Position numbers and translations under genes: made by a program. A stretch of 64,000 bases of DNA from Nostoc sp. CHAB 5834 (lineage in GTDB: Bacteria > Cyanobacteriota > Cyanobacteriia > Cyanobacteriales > Nostocaceae). Below are positions 51,759 to 59,562 of this stretch, one piece after another. Positions within the stretch are counted from its first letter, which is position 1, and each line of letters begins with the position of its first letter. The stretch spans positions 91,526 to 155,525 of the forward strand of contig JAIVFU010000005.1 of the NCBI GenBank assembly GCA_020829485.1, written 5' to 3'. The notes beneath the pieces were generated by a model. The model saw nothing but the letters and a program-made list of their open reading frames with translations, was not told where the DNA came from and searched no databases.

Positions 51759-52388
51759 TATCATGCTATCTGCTGTATATTTTGATCGTCGTAAGGTTCT
51801 AAGTAAAGAGGAAAACGATAAGGTTATCAGAATTTGTGTCAGGAAACAAGTAATACCATTAATATTAAATATGTTCGTTTTGTCAAAGTATTCATCATTT
51901 TCTAAAAAAAATAAAAAACTACAGTTTATTTGTTACTCTTGTGACAGTATAAAGAACACATAGTTGCTTTTGAAGATAATAACGCTACTAACAGCATCAG
52001 TAAAGCCTGTGAATGAAATTTTATAAATGAATTTGAGACACCTATTGTTGAATCAATCAAGGTTTACAAAGTTATTCTCCATCGAAAGCATTTGACCTTC
52101 TCTCTGAAGCAAGTTCGCTAAACCCACTTGGAGACAACATCTCAGATAACACCAGGAAATAAAGCTTCAAAATCATTATCATGCTGAAATGCTTTCTGAC
52201 AGGCGGGTTCCAATCGTCTATAGAGGTCGTGAATAATTACTTAAAAGTAGTCAAATAAGCGATCGCTCTAAAACAAATACCCATCTGCACCCATTACTGT
52301 AACCACGAAGTTAAGAGCTACTTGAAGGTTTATGAATTTCGGCTATCCTTGATCAAGCTGATTGCTTCTTTGTGCCAATATAGTAACT

Positions 52389-52443
52389 ACCAAAAAGGGT
52401 ATAAGACTCAGTTATCTGAGTGTAAATAACTGAGATTTTTGGT
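52389..52443. terminator. Hairpin, possible terminator of an unknown transcript
   Basis: CTCAGTTAT and ATAACTGAG stem followed by ATTTTTGG; outer arms ACCAAAAA and TTTTTGGT extend it. Works as a terminator shape in either direction. Confidence 0.45.
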
Positions 52444-52779
52444 AAATTTTAACAGAAACATCTGTAATTTTACACAGATGAATGCTTATTAAACAGATAT
52501 GATGTTACTTGACTGTTGTCGCTAACAATATTTTATTTTTGTTTCATGCTTGTACACTAACTGCCGTAAAAATACGATGCAATCTTAGATGTGTTTTATC
52601 TTCTCTCTAGCGATATACTTTGTCTTAAAGTAAAATGATTTGTTTTTTGATTCATAGTATTTATGTATCGGGAGGTTAGACAAATCATTTTTTGCACATT
52701 TTTGTACCATAAATTCGGCAGCAAATTTTTCATAGCTAAAAAATTACTGTCAATAAACTTTTGATTTTGCAAACATTTA

Positions 52780-52974
52780 TTATTTAGTAAGTATACTCAT
52801 AAAAGCAATGGTAGATTTTATTTTTTCCATTATGTGTTCATTATAGCCATCATTTATACGCTTTAAATAATCTTCATTTAGATAACAAATAAACTCATTC
52901 TCATCCTTTATAAAAAAATTACAAAGAAAAAGATAGATTCTGATATTTTGCTTAATTATATTGATACATAACAC
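52780..52974 (-). CDS. Doubtful small ORF
   Basis: 64 codons rich in I, F, K and N (MLCINIIKQNIRIYLFLCNF start), no ribosome site, no family. Probably chance in AT-rich DNA; listed only because nothing else is in this stretch. Confidence 0.15.
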   Translation of the reverse strand: MLCINIIKQNIRIYLFLCNFFIKDENEFICYLNEDYLKRINDGYNEHIMEKIKSTIAFMSILTK

Positions 52975-53255
52975 GATAGAAAACTCAGAAAATTATTAAA
53001 AAAATATTTTGATATCTAAGTACCTCACCTAGATTTTATTAAACAGAACCTTGCAGACGATTTTTTAGCATTTTGTACTGATTTATACTGTTAAATATCC
53101 AAATGAAATGACTGGAAAAATTTCAAAATACAGCTACTTCATGAAATTGAGGTAAAGTTAGCTTCTAATTATTGGTAATCTACTGCTGTTGACATATACA
53201 TTGGATTGCAAAGTGCTGCATCCTAAGAGCTATGAAGAGTGGTGAGTTAAAAGAC

Positions 53256-53401
53256 AATACTGTTCAGTTAAACCCAAAAACCTTGGTAGAGACGCGAAAT
53301 TGTACTGGGCTGGGCTTCGCCCCGCTACGCTAACGTCCCGCTACGCTAACGCGTCTCTACAGGTCTAAAATCAGTACCAAAAATCCTTAACTGAACTGTA
53401 T
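53256..53401. mobile_element. MITE with 13-bp direct flanking repeat
   Basis: Ends AATACTGTTCAGTTAA and TTAACTGAACTGTATT pair with one mismatch. The 13-bp string TGAGTTAAAAGAC occurs directly on both sides (53243-53255 and 53402-53414). The interior carries GTAGAGACGCG and CGCGTCTCTAC arms plus GCTACGCTAACG motifs, matching the dispersed repeat at 2785-2826. Non-coding. Confidence 0.92.
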
Positions 53402-53747
53402 TGAGTTAAAAGACCATTTACAAAGGTTGAAGCATATACAAATGCAAAAATCCTGAGTAATTTTTACTTTACTCAGCACTCAGTTTATAGACCTTAAAAG
53501 GTAAAGCTTTCTCTTTTTCCTCTCCCGAATGCAGTTTTAGTCAATATGTGAATCAAATACACATCAACTTACAGCATTTTGGAAGTAAGTAAGGTGTAAA
53601 ATGCAGGAGTTACGCATCATAATATAAAGATTTTATAGCTCCTGTCTCAATACCCGTAGCTTTGTACTTCATGAGGAAAACTGTTGTAATTTCTCATAAC
53701 CACAATTTGAGATTGAGGATTGGGGGAATTCGTGCAACTATTCAAAT

Positions 53748-55379
53748 TTAAGTTGGGGCATCAGTTGAAGAGTAGCCAATACCTAAATCTTTAGGTGAAA
53801 GCGATCGCGCTTCAAACAAAGCCATCATATCTCGTAACTGAGGATTGCCACGGGAAGCTCCGGTTAGACCTTTGGCAATGATTAAGCCACAGTAGCCCTT
53901 AGTATTTTTACAGCGCTGATTCCATTTTTTCCGGGCTTCTACATGAATCGGGTCTTCATCTAAAAATTCCCCAAATAGGAACAATTCGCCATTTTGAGTT
54001 TGTAATAAACCCAGGTCGTAGCGATCGCCATCGAATGGATCGGCACCTGGATTAAAGCAAATTGCTCTCAGTCCCCCTATTGCTTCAATTCTTTCAATTA
54101 CAGTCTTAGCCTTGGGTCGGGAAGTTTGAATTAAAATTACCGGCAAACCGTCACCCACTTGTTTGATTTCACCAGCCGGATGATAGCTGACTCCCTTTCG
54201 CAAGTACTCCAACATTTCCCAAGACACCACACCTAAGCTGAGGAAAGAATCTTCTGGTATCAAGTCATCTTGCAATGATTGGAAATTTGGGGAGTCAAGG
54301 TTTTCGCTCTCCTCGTCATCGACATCAAAGCCTGCCATTTCCTCTAACTCTGCTGCTAACTGTGGCATGGTAGAGACTGTAACAGGCAGAGATTTAGTTG
54401 ATTCTTCCAACTGCGGCAGAGAAATGCGATAGCGGCGGCTGAAGGGAAGAAAGATGTCCTCATGAAGCTGGCGACGATGATCGCGAATAAAGCGACTCAG
54501 GCTTTCGATCGCAACGAAGATTACCAGTGCTTCTTCGTCATACAAAACAGAACGTAGTCCTTCTAAGGGGTGGATATTACCGAAAGTTGGATCAATTTCT
54601 GATAATGGCAGATCCGCCAAATCATTTTCATCATCCTCATCTTCATCGGTTTCGTCACTACTCTCAAAGGTGAGAAATAGGCAATCTTGCTTGAGGAACG
54701 CTTCTTCTAGATGCTCCGTTGATTCTTGATCCGTTAAAACGGCGGCGCGAAACTGTTTTAAAGACTCTTCTGAGCGATAAAACAAAATCCCATACTCCAT
54801 TCCCAGCATTCCCATAACTGAGGCGTAGAGTGTGCCAACATCCCACTCATTAATCTCGATTGACAAAATTTGCTGTTCTTCTAAAAATTCCCAAGGTGCT
54901 GCTTGCCAAATTGCAAATGCTTTTTCTCGCAAGATTTGTGCATACTGTGGGGGTAAGTCGGGGGTTTGACTATCGAGGATATCAGCGAACCCGCGAAACA
55001 GTTCGTCAATTAAAGGCAGTTCTGGTGCGTAATCAATGGCAATATCCAAATCTTGCAGCACCCCCCGCAGGTAAAATTGGATCTCGCGGTCTTTTACTAC
55101 AATTCTTTGGGGTCTGGCAGGTCTTGCCGGACTGTGGGGATGCTCCATTGCTTGCATTAAAGTCCGAACTATTGCTTCTGGGCCGATATCTGAAGCTACC
55201 ACGTCCATTCCTCGAACCACACCTTGGGAGTAATCTACCCAAAGGATGCATTCTCCCTTTCTTTCTGAGTCTGAATGCTGGTTTGGTGATGACAACGGAC
55301 GGCGATCGCCCTCCCATACAGAAGGAATTTGAGTTAATTTCTTCAACCGACGACTGGTAGAGCGATTAAAACTTGTCAT
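53748..55379 (-). CDS. Large acidic cyanobacterial protein (DUF6930-like)
   Basis: 543 residues. N-terminal basic ~35 residues, a central region with conserved tryptophans (WEFLEEQQILSIEINEWDVGTLYASVMGMLGMEYGILFYRSEESLKQFRAAVL), an acidic spacer (DETDEDEDDENDLADL), and a C-terminal domain (DLGLLQTQNGELFLFGEFLDEDPIHVEARKKWNQRCKNTKGYCGLIIAKGLTGASRGNPQLRDMMALFEARSL). It resembles proteins labelled DUF6930 in cyanobacteria, from memory. No signal or membrane segment. Function unknown. Confidence 0.82.
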   Translation of the reverse strand: MTSFNRSTSRRLKKLTQIPSVWEGDRRPLSSPNQHSDSERKGECILWVDYSQGVVRGMDVVASDIGPEAIVRTLMQAMEHPHSPARPARPQRIVVKDREIQFYLRGVLQDLDIAIDYAPELPLIDELFRGFADILDSQTPDLPPQYAQILREKAFAIWQAAPWEFLEEQQILSIEINEWDVGTLYASVMGMLGMEYGILFYRSEESLKQFRAAVLTDQESTEHLEEAFLKQDCLFLTFESSDETDEDEDDENDLADLPLSEIDPTFGNIHPLEGLRSVLYDEEALVIFVAIESLSRFIRDHRRQLHEDIFLPFSRRYRISLPQLEESTKSLPVTVSTMPQLAAELEEMAGFDVDDEESENLDSPNFQSLQDDLIPEDSFLSLGVVSWEMLEYLRKGVSYHPAGEIKQVGDGLPVILIQTSRPKAKTVIERIEAIGGLRAICFNPGADPFDGDRYDLGLLQTQNGELFLFGEFLDEDPIHVEARKKWNQRCKNTKGYCGLIIAKGLTGASRGNPQLRDMMALFEARSLSPKDLGIGYSSTDAPT

Positions 55380-55708
55380 AGAGTAAGTTAATCAAAAGAA
55401 GCAATTTGGAAGTAGACTTTGGGGGATAGCTAGCCTCGGATTAGGTTTTTATGGCTGCACCTGAAAGATAGTTGCTTCTGGTGACTGCTGCCAGACTTGA
55501 ATTCCAAAAATACCGAATCTCTAAACACACTTCTCGTCTCTCAATTCTAGAATAAAAATGTTTGGCTGCTTTTAACGGAGTGTTTACAATTTGGTATCTA
55601 ACGGCATCTAAGCCGCTAGAATGAATACAAAAACACCAATGGCAACCTGAGGCATTAACCAGCCGATATAGGGTAAAGCTTATACTAATTAAGGAGTTGA
55701 AAAAGCAG
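55380..55708. other. Gap with a ribosome site
   Basis: AATTAAGGAGTTG at 55689-55699 provides the ribosome site of the next gene. No gene otherwise seen. Confidence 0.4.
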
Positions 55709-56065
55709 ATGACACAAGCAATTCAGCCTCAACAACGCGGAATACTGTTGAGCGAAGCCGCATTGCACCAGGTAAAATCCCTCCGGGACAGGCAAGGCAC
55801 AGATTTCTGCTTACGGGTAGGAGTCCGCCAGGGTGGCTGTTCAGGGATGTCTTACATGATGGACTTTGAAGACACTAGCAAGATCACCCCTCAGGATGAA
55901 GTTTTTGATTATGATGGCTTCAAAATTGTCAGCGATCGCAAGAGTCTATTATATCTCTACGGTTTAATGCTCGATTACAGCGATGCTATGATTGGCGGTG
56001 GCTTTCAATTCACTAACCCCAATGCCAACCAAACTTGTGGTTGCGGTAAGTCATTTGGGGTGTAA
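55709..56065 (+). CDS. IscA/SufA-family iron-sulfur cluster assembly protein
   Basis: 118 residues from ATG 55709; a TTG at 55697 abuts AAGGAG and is too close. Three cluster-ligand cysteines are in place: GGCSGM (one) and the CGCG pair near the end ([10 protein letters not shown]). [42 protein letters not shown] is the family signature. A-type carriers receive Fe-S clusters and pass them to apoproteins. Confidence 0.92.
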   Translation: MTQAIQPQQRGILLSEAALHQVKSLRDRQGTDFCLRVGVRQGGCSGMSYMMDFEDTSKITPQDEVFDYDGFKIVSDRKSLLYLYGLMLDYSDAMIGGGFQFTNPNANQTCGCGKSFGV

Positions 56066-56144
56066 TATTGTCATTTGTCATTTGTCCCTTGTCATTGGAC
56101 GAAAGACAAATGACTAATCACTAATGACTAATGACCAATGACTA
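56066..56144. repeat. STRR heptamers (TCATTTG and CTAATGA types)
   Basis: GTCATTTGTCATTTG, then ACGAAAGACAAATGACTAATC and CTAATGACTAATGACC units, ending in the start codon of the TPR gene. Confidence 0.85.
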
Positions 56145-56560
56145 ATACAGTTGAATCCCTATTTGATACAGGTTTAGAACGCTATAAAGCCGGAGAGGCG
56201 GTAGATTCTTTAATCCCTGTGTTTAAAGAAGTGTGCGATCGCGCTCCTAAAACTAGTGCCGCTTGGATTTGTTTGGCGTGGTTATATCTACTCGATAACA
56301 AACCCAATTTGGCTTACAAAGCTGCACAGAAAGCAGTCAAGTTAAATCCCCAAGACCCACAGGCTAGGGTCAATCTCGCTTTAGCAATGCTGGAAACAGG
56401 TCAAAAAGGTTTACGAGAACATATTGACATAGCACAGCAGCTAATTTTTGTCAACGAAGAATGGCGGGATGAAATAAAAACCAGTATTGAAGACGGTTTC
56501 AGTAGAAAACCAGATTGGCAGAGTTTGACAAAAGTCAAAAATTGGCTGTTTGAAGAATAA
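56138..56560 (+). CDS. TPR-repeat protein
   Basis: 140 residues with three to four tetratricopeptide-like helices (GLERYKAGEAVDSLIPVFKEVCDRAP, SAAWICLAWLYLLDNKPNLAYKAAQKAVKLNPQDPQARVNLALAMLETG). The Met-Thr-Asn start is made by the heptamer array. A protein-protein interaction role; possible partners unknown. Followed by heptamer DNA and a small membrane-protein gene on the same strand. Confidence 0.85.
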   Translation: MTNTVESLFDTGLERYKAGEAVDSLIPVFKEVCDRAPKTSAAWICLAWLYLLDNKPNLAYKAAQKAVKLNPQDPQARVNLALAMLETGQKGLREHIDIAQQLIFVNEEWRDEIKTSIEDGFSRKPDWQSLTKVKNWLFEE

Positions 56561-56566
56561 GGACAG

Positions 56567-56715
56567 GGAGTGGGGAATAGGGAGTAGGGAGTGGAAGAGG
56601 GACAAGGAAAAATTATTGAATAAGTCTCTTTTGTCTACCTTGTTTCTTGCTAATACCAACCCCCTATTTCTCATTCCCCACTCCCCACTCCCCACTCCCC
56701 ACTCCCCACTCCAAA
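56567..56715. repeat. GGGAGTG and CCCACTC heptamer arrays in opposite directions
   Basis: GGGAGTGGGGAATAGGGAGT on the left (56567-56592) and CCCCACTCCCCACTCCCC on the right (56678-56712) are inverted with respect to each other. An open frame over the repeat (56550-56717) is not taken as protein. Confidence 0.85.
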
Positions 56716-56717
56716 TC

Positions 56718-56963
56718 ATGAAAGATAAATTGTTAAATTGGCTAAACACGATTTTAGTCGCCGATGTTTTTTTGGTTTTGTTTGGCTTTATCTGGTTAGC
56801 GATCGCTGCGATCGGTGATTCTGTAGGAGTAAACCTGGGTTTGGATTTGTGGCATAAACTGTGGCAACCCGTTTTTAACCCAGCGATCGGCATCCTTATG
56901 GGCGGTGCTATTCTCAGTGGTATTATCAGTTGGGTTTCCAAAAAATTTCTATCTAGTCAATAG
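56718..56963 (+). CDS. Small membrane protein, unknown function
   Basis: 81 residues from ATG 56718. Two hydrophobic segments: TILVADVFLVLFGFIWLAIAAIG and PAIGILMGGAILSGIISWVS, separated by a short polar loop (DSVGVNLGLDLWHKLW). No signal cleavage site. Conserved across related cyanobacteria by its look; function unknown. Confidence 0.75.
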   Translation: MKDKLLNWLNTILVADVFLVLFGFIWLAIAAIGDSVGVNLGLDLWHKLWQPVFNPAIGILMGGAILSGIISWVSKKFLSSQ

Positions 56964-56978
56964 TCAATCGATTGGGCA

Positions 56979-57076
56979 ATTCAATTTTAGATTTTAAATT
57001 GATGATAGCGCAGCGTTAGCGAGTCTGCGAGCGTCTTTTAGATTGAAATTTAATCCAAAATCTAAAATCTAAAATT
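56979..57076. repeat. AT-rich inverted repeat interrupted by a 34-bp element
   Basis: Matches 11743-11799 but carries an insertion at 57002-57035 (ATGATAGCGCAGCGTTAGCG, GAGTCTGCGAGCGTC). A 10-bp direct repeat TTTTAAATTG / TTTTAGATTG flanks it. Confidence 0.9.
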
Positions 57077-57092
57077 CCCACTCCCTTTGGAT

Positions 57093-58103
57093 CTATGTAA
57101 GAATTTGTGCTAACGCTGATTGCAAATTAGGATATTTGTACTCAAAACCTGTTTCTACGGTGCGCTTGGGAAGGACTTGCTGACCTTCTAAAACTACCAT
57201 AGCCCCGTCTCCTAAAAGAGCTTCGATCGCAAAACCAGGAACAGGCAACCAAGAAGGGCGATTCATCACTTCTCCCAAGGTTTGGCTTAAATCTGCCATT
57301 CTGACTGGGTTAGGGGCAGTGGCATTATATACACCTTCTATTTCCGGTTTAGTTAAAGCTTCCAGAATCAGGCTAACTAAATCGTCTACGTGAATCCATG
57401 AGAACCACTGCCTGCCACTGCCAATGGGGCCACCAGCAAAGAGTTTAAAAGGCATAATCATTTTATCCAAGGCACCACCATTACCCAGAACAATCCCTAA
57501 ACGCAGAATTACTAGCCGCACACCAGCATCTTTTACCTTTCTGGCTTGTGCTTCCCAGATTTGGCAGACTTGGGCGAGAAAATCGTTACCAGATTGGCTT
57601 GTTTCATCAAAAGTTGCCGTTTCACTAGTGCCGTAGTAGCCAATAGCCGAAGCGTTGATCAACACAGTTGGGAGGCAGCGCGTTGCGGGGGTTCCCACGC
57701 CACTCCCCCCAACGGAGGGAACCTCCGCAAGGGGGTGGCTCCCCGTTGTAGCGACTGCCGTTTTTGGGTTAGCGTTGGCTATTGCTTCAACTATTTTTTG
57801 TGTACCTAGCTTCCGGCTATTGAGGATTTCTTGTTTGCGTTCTGGTGTCCAGCGTCCTTCGCCAATGGGTTCTCCTGCCAAATTAACTACGCCATCACAA
57901 TTAGCGATGACACTTTGCCAAGAACCAGATGTATTTGGTGTATAGGCAACAATTTCTACATTTGGGAAAGTCTCAGATGGAAAAACCTTTTGAGCAAAGG
58001 TAATGTTCCGAGTTAATACTACTATTTGATGACCTTTTGCATGGAGTCGTTGTACCAAACGACTACCGACAAATCCTGTTGCTCCAGTAATTGCGACTTT
58101 CAT
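57093..58103 (-). CDS. TIGR01777-family NAD-dependent epimerase
   Basis: 336 residues. N-terminal VAITGATGFVGSRLVQRL (nucleotide-binding), VVNLAGEPIGEGRWTPERKQEILNSRKLGT, VLINASAIGYYGTSE with YxxxN-type catalytic Tyr, FLAQVCQIWEAQ, and SWIHVDDLVSLILEAL. This is a cyanobacterial SDR family with a role linked to cell division in some bacteria and unknown here. Between residues ~115 and ~142 (ATTGSHPLAEVPSVGGSGVGTPATRCLPT) is a proline/glycine-rich insertion encoded by a dispersed repeat, on the way to LINASAIGYYG; other family members lack it as far as I recall. Confidence 0.9.
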   Translation of the reverse strand: MKVAITGATGFVGSRLVQRLHAKGHQIVVLTRNITFAQKVFPSETFPNVEIVAYTPNTSGSWQSVIANCDGVVNLAGEPIGEGRWTPERKQEILNSRKLGTQKIVEAIANANPKTAVATTGSHPLAEVPSVGGSGVGTPATRCLPTVLINASAIGYYGTSETATFDETSQSGNDFLAQVCQIWEAQARKVKDAGVRLVILRLGIVLGNGGALDKMIMPFKLFAGGPIGSGRQWFSWIHVDDLVSLILEALTKPEIEGVYNATAPNPVRMADLSQTLGEVMNRPSWLPVPGFAIEALLGDGAMVVLEGQQVLPKRTVETGFEYKYPNLQSALAQILT

Positions 58104-58280
58104 GTTTTACCTCAGGCAAACCTTTATTGTAAAGTTTTTGATCAAACTTTCAGCTTACGGCACTTTCGTTGTGGGTAATGCCCGATATCAAAACTCAAAA
58201 ACTTTGATTTTTTAATCACTGCTCGTTTAGATGCTTCGGTATTATAGGATGGACAGAGTGTTGCAAGGCGTGGGGCTATT

Positions 58281-58628
58281 ATGGCTCGCTATACCTGTTC
58301 ATTTACTGTTTCTGTCAAGAGTGACCATCTGTTGCCGTTACTTGTAGAACTTCTACAGGACTGTCAGTTGGATATTCAATACTACACTGGCGATTATATT
58401 ATCGCTCGTGAGGTTCCGGGCCATGTTCCTTTTCCTAAATTAATCACAGCAGAAGTATTGATTGATAAATCAAAATCTACTGAAACAGAAACCCGAATGA
58501 GCATTGTGATTAAAAATGAAGAACTACCACTCCAACTAGATAATTACTGCCGACAAATGTTTGAAGTCATCAAGCAGTCAATTGAAAGTAGCCGCCATTG
58601 GCATTTGATTGAAAGTCTTGCAGGATAG
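58281..58628 (+). CDS. Conserved hypothetical protein
   Basis: 115 residues: SFTVSVKSDHLLPLLVELLQDCQLDIQYYTGDYIIAREVPGHVPFPKLITAEVLIDKSKSTETETRMSIVIKNEELPLQLDNYCRQMFEVIKQSIESS has an alternating beta-alpha pattern. Resembles small cyanobacterial proteins of unknown role. Start ATG 58281 lacks a clear ribosome site; the codon context is otherwise normal. Confidence 0.75.
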   Translation: MARYTCSFTVSVKSDHLLPLLVELLQDCQLDIQYYTGDYIIAREVPGHVPFPKLITAEVLIDKSKSTETETRMSIVIKNEELPLQLDNYCRQMFEVIKQSIESSRHWHLIESLAG

Positions 58629-58737
58629 CTTTGGTGATTGAATTGACACTCCCACGTCTTGAAGTCGTGGGATTATCAAGCTGTTATTGGTAAACCGCGT
58701 CTATCTTGAAACCTGTAGTTCTTCGGTGATGAAAAAG

Positions 58738-58850
58738 ATTTGCCCTCATCCCCCAACCTATCCCCCAAATCTGGGATTCGGGGAGCCAGAATTTCAAAGT
58801 CCCTCTCCCATATCTGGGAGAGGGATTTAGGGTGAGGGCAAAAACTACGG
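58738..58850. repeat. CCCTCATCCCCC/GGGTGAGGGCA dispersed repeat
   Basis: TGCCCTCATCCCCCAACC and GGATTTAGGGTGAGGGCA are inverted arms, with CCCTCTCCCATATCTGGGAG inside. A common Nostoc-type intergenic repeat. Confidence 0.75.
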
Positions 58851-58880
58851 TTCTCAACTTAGATGAGGTTTAGTTATAAT

Positions 58881-59378
58881 TCACTCTTCTAGATCCTCTA
58901 AATCCTCGGCCATACCGGGGTTTATTAGTGTAATATCGTACTCACTCGAATCCGTTTGTCCCAAACGCTGAGTGTTTCTTAAAAGGTAATAAATAGCACG
59001 TACTTGAGGCCCAAAAACAATCTCGTCTTCATTTCTGAGATCGTGAGCTGGTATTTTACGTCCATTAATCATCAAACCGTTGGAACTAGGCTTGCCTTTG
59101 GCATCGCCATCTACAATCCGGTAATAGTAGCTCTGATTATTATGATCTCGTGGCAATCTCACTAATGTGGCATGGCGGCGGGAGACAAACTGCGACATCA
59201 AACGGATATTACACTCACGATCTCTACCGATAGAGTAGACGGGGTGCTCCAGAGAAAATTCTTTGCGACCTTGATCGTCTTCAATAATCAGTAGATGGTT
59301 TTCATTGGTTTCTGCTGCCATTGACAAATTGGTGAAACTGTGATTGATCAATATTTGTTTAGTATCGTATCTTGCCAT
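58881..59378 (-). CDS. FHA-domain protein
   Basis: 165 residues. FHA motifs: VYSIGRDRECNIRLMSQFVSRRHATLVRL (GR, SRRH) and SSNGLMINGRKIPAHDLRNEDEIVFG (SxNG, G). Binds phosphothreonine-containing partners. The last ~35 residues (TQRLGQTDSSEYDITLINPGMAEDLEDLEE) are acidic. A start at the internal ATG (MAAETNEN) would give 146 residues; the first ~18 residues are not domain. Confidence 0.9.
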   Translation of the reverse strand: MARYDTKQILINHSFTNLSMAAETNENHLLIIEDDQGRKEFSLEHPVYSIGRDRECNIRLMSQFVSRRHATLVRLPRDHNNQSYYYRIVDGDAKGKPSSNGLMINGRKIPAHDLRNEDEIVFGPQVRAIYYLLRNTQRLGQTDSSEYDITLINPGMAEDLEDLEE

Positions 59379-59562
59379 TTTCGGGCACCATAAGTCTGTG
59401 GTGCTGATCTAAATAAGCTTTAAAGTTGCATAATACCTTGAAAGAGTAGAACATATTCGTTCTACTCCACTAGCTATGATAGCTTTGGTAAGTGTCCCAA
59501 GAGGCTTTATAGGCTGCGTAAAAGCTGACGGGGCTACTCAGTTTAACAAGAGAAGGGAAATT

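Larger units (their letters stand above)
51759..53255. other. Long AT-rich gene-poor region
   Basis: Almost two kilobases without a convincing gene. 52389-52443 is a hairpin with ACCAAAAA...CTCAGTTAT...ATAACTGAG...TTTTTGGT arms. A reverse frame at 52780-52974 (64 codons) is AT-driven and doubtful. HIP1 is nearly absent here (one at ~52259), unlike the flanks. It may hold a small RNA or decayed DNA, but I cannot show one. Confidence 0.45.
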
